Source: Hofstenia miamia (taxonomy: Eukaryota > Xenacoelomorpha > Acoela). From it: a stretch of DNA of 64,000 nt. How positions within the stretch are numbered: the stretch's first letter is position 1; each line of letters begins with the position of its first letter. Under the pieces are notes generated by a model. That model had not been told where the DNA came from. It saw only the letters and a list, made by a program, of their open reading frames with translations, and searched no databases. A program made the translations under genes and the position numbers. Shown here one piece after another: positions 35,253 to 45,527 of this stretch. The stretch lies in contig SCFE01000049.1 in NCBI GenBank assembly GCA_004352715.1, forward strand, positions 408,045 through 472,044. Reading direction: 5' to 3'.

Positions 35253-37810
35253 GTTGTCATCTCAAACGAATATCTTTGCACCTTAAAACACAAATTAAAT
35301 AAAATCTCGCCGCTGCTGCCCCAGGAGATGTACAATGGTAATTGACACAGAAGCTAAAATTTTCTTAAGTTTAACATATTTATATTTCAAATTTTTTATA
35401 AATAGTATTTGTGAAATTAAACATGCTAATGTAATGATCAAAGTATCCAAAATTATGACTCTAAAATATTCAAATATAACCTTAACTTTATTGAACATAT
35501 GGCCTATAAATTTGTAATGACACTATTAAAATTTTCAAATGTAACATATTTTAGTTCTTCAATTGAAATTAATCAATGAACCTTTTTCAGATAATGCTTG
35601 TGGGAAGATTGAATATCCTGATAATTTATGTAACATTATGAATATCAAATGACACCTTAGGAGACTGGTTTACAGAAATGGAAACATCTCATTGTGACTA
35701 CTACAATGAATTTCAAGCAAATCAGCAGATAACATTTTTTATAGTTATCGTGAATTTTGTTTGGTTCTTCAACAAAATCAAGGTGTTTTAATAGGGTTAT
35801 AGCCTGATTTCATGGTAAGCTGGTTAGATATCTAGTATTTTCAGTAAGAGGAAATAATTGTTTGTTAGAACCTATAAGAAGGGTATCATATGTAAACTGA
35901 TTATTTGCAGTTATACACTGATAGAAGATTGCGACATCAAGGCAATATTCTTTTTAAGATTATTCATTGACTATGTCCTCAGCAGTAATAATAATGATCA
36001 CCCAAACGTGAAAGGAATACGAGATCGCTAAGTTCATCTGCCTAAATTGCATAAACAGGAAATCATATGCACACTAATATGTTATACCAATGTCTTCAGT
36101 GATATTCTTATATATCGAGATAGCATAATAATAGCTAAAATTTGCTTTCATAATTTGGATAATAGGCGTAATGTTGTCAGAGCTAAATAGTCTTTTATTA
36201 CCTTATGGGTGTAGGTAGCACGAAACTGCTTCATTTTCAACCTAAATCTTAGGGTTTTGCTGCTGTAAATATATTTTATTGGAAATGCAAGTCCCTATAA
36301 AGAGGTACATCTTCTAAAATATTTGGGTTTCATAATGCCAAAAATCATTTTAAATATTAAGCAAAAAATTATATATTTGCGATCATATAATATTTGTTAC
36401 CATATTTAGCTGATATTCAATGTGTACCATCATGATGCTAGACATTTGCCTCAATTTTTAAAGGCATAGTACTAAAAATATTAGCACTACAGAAGGAAAA
36501 ACAAATGGAATGGTCTCGTATTACCTACACATATTTTTGATTGGAGGCCCTAATTGAGAGTCACATTGTACACTCTGCACTGTGCAGTATACCTTTGTGT
36601 TATTTTAATTCACCACTACATTCTTTGAAAACTCAGTATTTATATCTAAAGAAAGTTTGAGCAAGAAAAATTCTTACTTCGATCAATTTGGTGAATTTTC
36701 TCGGAGAATATTGACTTGTTGATTGAATGTTTACGTTGCATGTACGGGAAATGATATCAGGGATGATATATGCAGCAGTAACTATTAATTTTTAAAAATC
36801 AGTGAAACAAAGGCCTTTGACTCCAATGGTGTTTTATAACTTGCGATCTCATATTCCTTCCTTTTACCCTATATTGTGAAAAAAAACATACAAAATATTC
36901 TCTAAAAAACCTCAATAAGAAATTCTCCACATCAAATTTTATTTTGCTAATGAACAGGCAACTGAAAAATATATTTGATGAAAAATTTATTGGGAATCCA
37001 AGTGCTATCAAGTACTAGCTCTTTGACCCGTGCTTCGCTCGGCAAATGCATTCAAAAAGCAGAAAATTCTCCTTGCGATATTTTCCCTCCCAATATAAGC
37101 TATACTTACAAAAACTGGAAAATTTTCCCTAAGCTACCTGTGCAAACAGGGAAATTCTCCCAAAAACAGCAGTAAAACTAAGAAAGCTGTTAAACAATAA
37201 GAGGAACTACGAAATGCCACTTATATAAAGGAATGAAGTATGGGAACATTTAAATCAATAATTAGTTCATTAGTTAAGTTATTGATTAAATGTGTCTAAA
37301 ACTTTCAGGAAGTCAGGGGGTTACAAAAATATATGATGTTGGTGCCTAGGTCTAAAAGTTTCTGAGTTATAAGCACACACATTTCGCCCTCTATGTAATA
37401 GATATACATAATTTTGTTTACATGCAGCAATGGATGGCATTGAGAAGTCCGCAAGCTTCATAAAAATATAGTATTCTGAGACCTTATAAGACTGAAATAG
37501 GAGGGAATAATTTTTCAGGAGGGAAACATCCCCACGAAAATGGCCTAAGTGAAGTACTGCCGAATTCTAGTGGGTTTTTTTCAATATGTGTAATGGCTTA
37601 CCCAAATAATTTTTAAGCTCACGAACTAATGGAGATATTTGAAATCTGCAAACGCCACATAATAGAGAATTCTCTCCTCTTTCTTCTTCGACTTCAATTG
37701 CTCACATGGCTTTGTTCCGTCCTGGCGCGCCTTTGTGCTGGGTACGAATGACACCATTTTTTTCAGAAAAAAATATTTCAGGGTCATTGTTGTTTCCATG
37801 GACATTAGAC
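35253..37810. other. No supported gene
   Basis: AT-rich DNA with no convincing frame. A small patch GACCCGTGCTTCGCTCGGC at 37025-37043 is GC-rich and looks like part of an unidentified interspersed repeat. Confidence 0.45.
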
Positions 37811-40699
37811 CACCTCATTATCTGAGCACTAGGTATGGAAAGAATTTGAACTTCTAATTGAAAAAAAATCCTATTTGCATGTACTTCAGGCACAAGAGTA
37901 CATTCACCTCATTATCTGAGCACTAGGTATGGAAAGAATTTGAACTTCTAATTGAAAAAAATCCTATTTGCATGTACTTCAGGCACAAGAGTACATTCAC
38001 CTCATTATCTGAGCACTAGGTATGGAAAGAATTTGAACTTCTAATTGAAAAAAAATCCTATTTGCATGTACTTCAGGCACAAGAGTACATTCACCTCATT
38101 ATCTGAGCACTAGGTATGGAAAGAATTTGAACTTCTAATTGAAAAAAAATCCTATTTGCATGTACTTCAGGCACAAGAGTACATTCACCTCATTATCTGA
38201 GCACTAGGTATGGAAAGAATTTGAACTTCTAATTGAAAAAAAATCCTATTTGCATGTACTTCAGGCACAAGAGTACATTCACCTCATTATCTGAGCACTA
38301 GGTATGGAAAGAATTTGAACTTCTAATTGAAAAAAAATCCTATTTGCATGTACTTCAGGCACAAGAGTACATTCACCTCATTATCTGAGCACTAGGTATG
38401 GAAAGAATTTGAACTTCTAATTGAAAAAAAATCCTATTTGCATGTACTTCAGGCACAAGAGTACATTCACCTCATTATCTGAGCACTAGGTATGGAAAGA
38501 ATTTGAACTTCTAATTGAAAAAAAATCCTATTTGCATGTACTTCAGGCACAAGAGTACATTCACCTCATTATCTGAGCACTAGGTATGGAAAGAATTTGA
38601 ACTTCTAATTGAAAAAAAATCCTATTTGCATGTACTTCAGGCACAAGAGTACATTCACCTCATTATCTGAGCACTAGGTATGGAAAGAATTTGAACTTCT
38701 AATTGAAAAAAAATCCTATTTGCATGTACTTCAGGCACAAGAGTACATTCACCTCATTATCTGAGCACTAGGTATGGAAAGAATTTGAACTTCTAATTGA
38801 AAAAAAATCCTATTTGCATGTACTTCAGGCACAAGAGTACATTCACCTCATTATCTGAGCACTAGGTATGGAAAGAATTTGAACTTCTAATTGAAAAAAA
38901 ATCCTATTTGCATGTACTTCAGGCACAAGAGTACATTCACCTCATTATCTGAGCACTAGGTATGGAAAGAATTTGAACTTCTAATTGAAAAAAAATCCTA
39001 TTTGCATGTACTTCAGGCACAAGAGTACATTCACCTCATTATCTGAGCACTAGGTATGGAAAGAATTTGAACTTCTAATTGAAAAAAAATCCTATTTGCA
39101 TGTACTTCAGGCACAAGAGTACATTCACCTCATTATCTGAGCACTAGGTATGGAAAGAATTTGAACTTCTAATTGAAAAAAAATCCTATTTGCATGTACT
39201 TCAGGCACAAGAGTACATTCACCTCATTATCTGAGCACTAGGTATGGAAAGAATTTGAACTTCTAATTGAAAAAAAATCCTATTTGCATGTACTTCAGGC
39301 ACAAGAGTACATTCACCTCATTATCTGAGCACTAGGTATGGAAAGAATTTGAACTTCTAATTGAAAAAAAATCCTATTTGCATGTACTTCAGGCACAAGA
39401 GTACATTCACCTCATTATCTGAGCACTAGGTATGGAAAGAATTTGAACTTCTAATTGAAAAAAAATCCTATTTGCATGTACTTCAGGCACAAGAGTACAT
39501 TCACCTCATTATCTGAGCACTAGGTATGGAAAGAATTTGAACTTCTAATTGAAAAAAAATCCTATTTGCATGTACTTCAGGCACAAGAGTACATTCACCT
39601 CATTATCTGAGCACTAGGTATGGAAAGAATTTGAACTTCTAATTGAAAAAAAATCCTATTTGCATGTACTTCAGGCACAAGAGTACATTCACCTCATTAT
39701 CTGAGCACTAGGTATGGAAAGAATTTGAACTTCTAATTGAAAAAAAATCCTATTTGCATGTACTTCAGGCACAAGAGTACATTCACCTCATTATCTGAGC
39801 ACTAGGTATGGAAAGAATTTGAACTTCTAATTGAAAAAAAATCCTATTTGCATGTACTTCAGGCACAAGAGTACATTCACCTCATTATCTGAGCACTAGG
39901 TATGGAAAGAATTTGAACTTCTAATTGAAAAAAAATCCTATTTGCATGTACTTCAGGCACAAGAGTACATTCACCTCATTATCTGAGCACTAGGTATGGA
40001 AAGAATTTGAACTTCTAATTGAAAAAAAATCCTATTTGCATGTACTTCAGGCACAAGAGTACATTCACCTCATTATCTGAGCACTAGGTATGGAAAGAAT
40101 TTGAACTTCTAATTGAAAAAAAATCCTATTTGCATGTACTTCAGGCACAAGAGTACATTCACCTCATTATCTGAGCACTAGGTATGGAAAGAATTTGAAC
40201 TTCTAATTGAAAAAAAATCCTATTTGCATGTACTTCAGGCACAAGAGTACATTCACCTCATTATCTGAGCACTAGGTATGGAAAGAATTTGAACTTCTAA
40301 TTGAAAAAAAATCCTATTTGCATGTACTTCAGGCACAAGAGTACATTCACCTCATTATCTGAGCACTAGGTATGGAAAGAATTTGAACTTCTAATTGAAA
40401 AAAAATCCTATTTGCATGTACTTCAGGCACAAGAGTACATTCACCTCATTATCTGAGCACTAGGTATGGAAAGAATTTGAACTTCTAATTGAAAAAAAAT
40501 CCTATTTGCATGTACTTCAGGCACAAGAGTACATTCACCTCATTATCTGAGCACTAGGTATGGAAAGAATTTGAACTTCTAATTGAAAAAAAATCCTATT
40601 TGCATGTACTTCAGGCACAAGAGTACATTCACCTCATTATCTGAGCACTAGGTATGGAAAGAATTTGAACTTCTAATTGAAAAAATATCCTATTTGCAT
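37811..40699. repeat. 94-bp satellite array, 30 full units plus a partial
   Basis: Units begin at CACCTCATTATCTGAGCAC (37811, 37905, 37998, 38092 and so on to 40630), a period of 94 bases. One unit (37905-37997) is 93 because of one fewer A in the A8 tract. Units are otherwise identical by eye until the partial 31st, which carries one A-to-T change and stops after 70 bases. Each unit contains the octamer ATTTGCAT. There is no open frame across it and no variable spacer, so it is not CRISPR-like. Near-zero divergence implies recent amplification or strong homogenisation; the true copy number may be larger than assembled. Confidence 0.97.
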
Positions 40700-40779
40700 A
40701 ATTATATGATTAGGTTCTTAATTATGTGAAAATTGGTAAAGAAAAAATCTCCAAGTTTAATTCTACATCTTTGTGTATT

Positions 40780-41713
40780 CAGGGTGTTCAAGCAAACGCG
40801 TCAGTAATAAATCAGTTAAATTGAACAATTTTAAAAAGTTAGGCTAAATTTATTTTTCTCATTGGGTAACGGGATCTTGCGGATTATTGATTTTTCACTT
40901 TAACTTCCAAATGATTGCTTACTCTTTGGAAGAGAGACGTCAAATTGTAGAACGAATTTATGGAATCCATGGACGCAACATCTGCCGAGAACATATTATT
41001 CACAGCTGAATGTAATTTTTATCTGGATGGATTCCTTAATAAGCAAAACATGCGATATTGGGGAACTGGTGAGCCATCTGCTGGCATAATTCGCACACTT
41101 CAATCACCAAAAACTATTGCATGGTGTGGAATAACTTCCAGAACTGTTATCGGCCCATTATTTTTCACTGATACTGTGAATTCAAGCAGTTATGTTGCTA
41201 TGTTAGATGAAAATGTATTGCCATCTTTAAAGAGAAAAAGAATTTTAGCAAAGTTATATTCATGCAAGACGGAGCTTCTCCTCACCCCTCACACTTGGCC
41301 AAATTTATTTAACGACAAATTTTAAAAATCGAGTCATTGGGCGTCATTTTTCAAATTTGTGGCCTTCCCACTCACCAGATCTTAACACATGTTATTGGTT
41401 TTTGTGGGGTTATATAAAAGACTCTGTCTTCCCTCCAAACAAAGTTTATGCAAATATTTTGGAGCTGCAGAACTCTATTTTGGAATGTCCTTCCAGGATT
41501 GAAGAAAGCACTTTGTTTAAAGTGCATGAATGTTTTTTGTCTCGTATTCAAGCTTGTAAAAATGTTAATGGCAATCATTTTGAATAAATTTTTTTTCAAA
41601 GTCTTTAAATCCGCAGAATCAAATAATCATGAAATGTATATTTGAATAGAATATTCACTTATATTAAATAGTTATAGGCATTTTATAACTGACGCGTTCG
41701 CTTGAACACCCTG
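40780..41713 (+). mobile_element. Internally deleted mariner-like transposon
   Basis: Terminal inverted repeats of about 25 bases: CAGGGTGTTCAAGCAAACGC at 40780 and, reverse complemented from 41713, CAGGGTGTTCAAGCGAACGC, one difference. TA follows the right end; the left TA lies two bases out. The N-terminal helix-turn-helix begins (LEERRQIVERIYG, about 40925) and then jumps to the catalytic domain, so most of the DNA-binding region is deleted. The start lies only 80 bases beyond the 94-bp satellite. Confidence 0.9.
40960..41587 (+). pseudogene. mariner-like transposase catalytic domain remnant
   Basis: Frame 40960-41325 has FTAECNFYLDGFLNKQNMRY, where the family has FTDE: the first catalytic Asp is Ala. 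WCGITSRTVIGPLFF follows. A frameshift lies before the QDGA motif with the second Asp, which is read in the neighbouring frame near 41260. Frame 41357-41587 supplies WPSHSPDLNTCYWFLWGYIK, with the PDL Asp, and the usual C-terminal helices. With the missing Asp and the shift, no activity is expected. The family is the IS630-Tc1-mariner group common in arthropods. Confidence 0.85.
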
Positions 41714-43172
41714 TAGAAATTGCAACGTTGCCAATTGACTGGACACTTCACCTGGGATCATTTAAACAAGATGTAGTAGCTCTTTACACAGTTTTTGACT
41801 ATTCAATTCAGATGTTAACAATTATTGCATGAGGCTTCGCCAAATCTAAGCAATTCCTACTCAATGTTTTTTGAGGACTCTTTCTGATATCATGTAAAAA
41901 CCCATAATAATGAATGTTCCTTAAACTAAATGAACCTTTCATCTAGTGGAACTAAAACTGTATCAGTGAGAGAATAAAAGAATTCACACTTGAAGTTATC
42001 TTCTAAAGTTGTATTTATCATTTCACTGCTTTCGTAATCGAGCATTGGATTGATAAGTATGGAACACCTTTAAAAGTGGAGCTCGGGCACTCGCCCGGGT
42101 CCCCGTTCCTGCATTGCTGAGAAGTTTCACATTATTAAAGCACCTCATTAACACTGTGAATTTCGCTAAAATCTGAAAATGACAGAATATCTCTGGGAAA
42201 AGCAAATTCATTGGCAAAAACAATGCAAAAACAATTTGCAGTATCTGAAGAAAGAATTTCAACTTGTTGGGATATCATTGTTCAGTATTTTCTTAAAATG
42301 TGAATGACAGTAATTCAAGCGTTAATATTGTACTGTGCCTGCATAGGAATGCAAAAGAACGAATTTTAGTTAAAAGTGTGTGAGAACAGCACTGTTTTTG
42401 ACAGAAAATTGAATGAAATTATGAAGTGCATGAGCTGCATACAAAATAAATCCACTTTTTCAAAAACTCTATTTCCTCTAAATCATCCGCAAGGTCTAGC
42501 TTTTCATTGATCAATATGATTGAGTTCTGCACATCTGCTGCAGCAACTGTTACAAATGTTGTAGGTTTCTCTTTGACTTTGTAATCTGAAATAGTATTTA
42601 CAGCATCTGCTTTAATTTGATCAGAAGTGTGTGTTGCAGATAGGTGACTGGTCATACAATCAAATCTATACTAACAAAGCAGGCTTTGGAAAGTACTTTT
42701 ATTTTTTCACGTTTCATCTTTTTATAAAAGGTTTTCTTTTGATCAGCAATTGTCTCACTTGTAGACATCACAGTTTTACTACATGCTGTTTCAATGCATT
42801 TCCTTTAACCTTTGTACTGTAAATAAAATTTTTATAGCAGCTGTTGCAAGAGCTCTTTGGATTGACTAGAAAAAACAATGATTTGATGTCAAACTTGGAA
42901 TTTGGCCATTCCTATATCAGAAAGCAGTGAAATGTAATTCCAAGAACAGGTCAAAACCAATATTACAAATATTATTGTACATAATAGGTGATCGGGTAAT
43001 TATTGAAATGCTTAAAATTATGAGAACACTATATTCAGTTAGTGAGGCTCAGATTGGAAAGAGAAATAGTCAAAAAAATTCTCATATAAGGCAATACAAC
43101 TTTCAGGTCAGGTTCGAGTCGGGTTGAGTTTTGAGTTTGGGTGGAAATTTTTTTTCTTCGGCATAACAAGAT
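41714..43172. other. No supported gene
   Basis: On the minus strand 42655-42419 is an open frame with DADDLEEIEF-like acidic character, preceded by fragments, perhaps an old BED-finger or hAT relic, but I cannot show it. A small GC-rich patch around 42075-42110 contains CTCGGGCACTCGCCCGGG. Confidence 0.4.
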
Positions 43173-43199
43173 ATAATAATAATAATAATAATAATAATC
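43173..43199. repeat. (AAT)n microsatellite
   Basis: About nine ATA/AAT triplets in a row. Confidence 0.9.
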
Positions 43200-43317
43200 A
43201 AGCAAATTTATTGCTAAAATAAACAAAACAAACAAACAAATTCTACAAACTAATATACATGTATATTTACAAAATTAATAATATGCACACTTACTTAAAG
43301 GGCGTAAATTTCAAATG

Positions 43318-43536
43318 TTAAATGAAATCTGTCCATGCGCTTAATTTGTTTGATATTCCTAATAGTGATTGTTTGGATAACAAAAATTTTTTTAATTTTC
43401 TTCTTAAATGTTTAAAATTTTGTTCCTTTTTTATTTCGAGATTTAAGTCATTCCAAAATCTAGAAGCTTTAAATGAAAATGAATCTGGACGATTAATACT
43501 GCTATGCAAATTGTGGTTTCTATCACTGGTTTTGAA
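43318..43536 (-). pseudogene. LINE ORF2 C-terminal end, cut by the gap
   Basis: Read on the minus strand the frame has SFSFKASRFWNDLNLEI followed by FKHLRRKLKKFLLSKQSLL and a stop. This is the FWN-x-L and basic-helix C-terminus of non-LTR ORF2 proteins. It resembles the piece at 4714-4824. The rest of the element would lie inside the 1000-N gap, which may be why the assembly broke here. Confidence 0.7.
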
Positions 43537-44536
43537 NNNNNNNNNNNNNNNNNNNNNNNNNNNNNNNNNNNNNNNNNNNNNNNNNNNNNNNNNNNNNNNN
43601 NNNNNNNNNNNNNNNNNNNNNNNNNNNNNNNNNNNNNNNNNNNNNNNNNNNNNNNNNNNNNNNNNNNNNNNNNNNNNNNNNNNNNNNNNNNNNNNNNNNN
43701 NNNNNNNNNNNNNNNNNNNNNNNNNNNNNNNNNNNNNNNNNNNNNNNNNNNNNNNNNNNNNNNNNNNNNNNNNNNNNNNNNNNNNNNNNNNNNNNNNNNN
43801 NNNNNNNNNNNNNNNNNNNNNNNNNNNNNNNNNNNNNNNNNNNNNNNNNNNNNNNNNNNNNNNNNNNNNNNNNNNNNNNNNNNNNNNNNNNNNNNNNNNN
43901 NNNNNNNNNNNNNNNNNNNNNNNNNNNNNNNNNNNNNNNNNNNNNNNNNNNNNNNNNNNNNNNNNNNNNNNNNNNNNNNNNNNNNNNNNNNNNNNNNNNN
44001 NNNNNNNNNNNNNNNNNNNNNNNNNNNNNNNNNNNNNNNNNNNNNNNNNNNNNNNNNNNNNNNNNNNNNNNNNNNNNNNNNNNNNNNNNNNNNNNNNNNN
44101 NNNNNNNNNNNNNNNNNNNNNNNNNNNNNNNNNNNNNNNNNNNNNNNNNNNNNNNNNNNNNNNNNNNNNNNNNNNNNNNNNNNNNNNNNNNNNNNNNNNN
44201 NNNNNNNNNNNNNNNNNNNNNNNNNNNNNNNNNNNNNNNNNNNNNNNNNNNNNNNNNNNNNNNNNNNNNNNNNNNNNNNNNNNNNNNNNNNNNNNNNNNN
44301 NNNNNNNNNNNNNNNNNNNNNNNNNNNNNNNNNNNNNNNNNNNNNNNNNNNNNNNNNNNNNNNNNNNNNNNNNNNNNNNNNNNNNNNNNNNNNNNNNNNN
44401 NNNNNNNNNNNNNNNNNNNNNNNNNNNNNNNNNNNNNNNNNNNNNNNNNNNNNNNNNNNNNNNNNNNNNNNNNNNNNNNNNNNNNNNNNNNNNNNNNNNN
44501 NNNNNNNNNNNNNNNNNNNNNNNNNNNNNNNNNNNN
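43537..44536. other. Assembly gap of 1000 N
   Basis: Fixed-length placeholder; the real length is unknown. It lies just upstream of the receptor gene, so promoter or 5' exons of that gene could be missing. Confidence 0.98.
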
Positions 44537-45030
44537 CAGAAAAAAAACATCTAATAATTTTATTAATTTACAAAATTAGAAAAAAAGAACTATATTTTTA
44601 ATATTTTTTGAGAATTCGATATCTTAAACTTTAACTTCGTATGCATCTTAAAGTCAAAGCTATTCAAACAGCAAAAATAAGACGTGAATTGGTGAATAAT
44701 TATTTCTAGATCAAAGATTTACAGCTAATGTTTTGTTCGTAATGCCAAACAAAATATACAGATTATAATTCCGTAAAAAGGACACTATAAAAAATGTTTT
44801 ATATAGATGTATTTAAGATATTGGAAATGTCTACATATGATTATTTTTGCAATAAATTTTCTTTAGCTAAAAATAATTTATAAGTTAATAATGCGCATAA
44901 CAATTTGGTCATACTGTATACATATAATATCCTAAACTTGTGATTGAAAACTTGTTAAATTCCGTAGCCAATCAGAGCAAGTCAATAAATATTTTGTTTG
45001 TAATTAACTGGAAGCTTCATTTTATTAGCA
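44537..45030. other. Upstream region of the receptor gene
   Basis: AT-rich DNA between the gap and the proposed start codon. A 5' untranslated region and promoter would lie here, but no element can be identified by eye. Confidence 0.4.
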
Positions 45031-45527
45031 ATGTGCTTCTGTAAGGTTTGGTACTTTCTATTTATCATACATTTAGCAGAGTTTTGCGAATTAGACGAAT
45101 ATACCTGCTCCAATTTTACCTGCATACCATTTTCCAAAGTAAATGATGGCGTGATCGATTGCCCCACAAATAATGACGATGAAGAGGGTTATTATGAATG
45201 CTCCATTGGTAAAGTAAGATGCAAAAAATTCCCTTTTCTATGCATTGAGAGTCTTGATGTGTGTTCAGGAAAAAATGAGTGTCCAGATGGCAGCGATGAA
45301 CTATTCTGCGATGGCTGTCCACCTTTCAACTGCGTAAACAACATATGTACAAATTCTAAAGATTCATGCCGTACCATGGTTGATTGCCTTCCTCTATGTG
45401 AATGTCCAATTGGACACGTTATTTGCAAAGAAGAAGAATTAGTCAATGAAAGAGGATTCTATAAGCAGCAATGTATAGTTGCAGGCGATTGTCATAAAAA
45501 ATGTGAAGAACCACTGTTAACCTGCAA
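45031..45527 (+). CDS. Receptor exon 1: signal peptide and LDLa modules
   Basis: ATG at 45031 opens MCFCKVWYFLFIIHLA, a short signal peptide, and the first mature residues begin the Cys-rich domain, which supports this start. Module 1 (about residues 19-54) has CELDEYTCSNFTC and DGVIDC but lacks the usual fourth Cys (Asn instead). Module 2 (about 54-91) is a complete LDLa with spacing C-6-C-6-C-6-C-5-C-8-C ending CPDGSDELFC, with the acidic calcium-binding residues. A third, atypical Cys-rich stretch follows (GCPPFNC to CECPIG). The exon ends within codon AA|G at a GTAATT donor. One N-glycosylation sequon, NFT, lies in module 1. Confidence 0.85.

Noticed and set aside
37811-40699. The regular repeat array could suggest a CRISPR locus
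   Set aside because: There are no variable spacers; whole 94-base units are tandem and identical, and the DNA is eukaryotic.
42419-42655. Minus-strand acidic frame, possibly from a BED-finger or hAT protein
   Set aside because: The Cys/His pattern needed for a BED finger is not present and upstream frames are broken.
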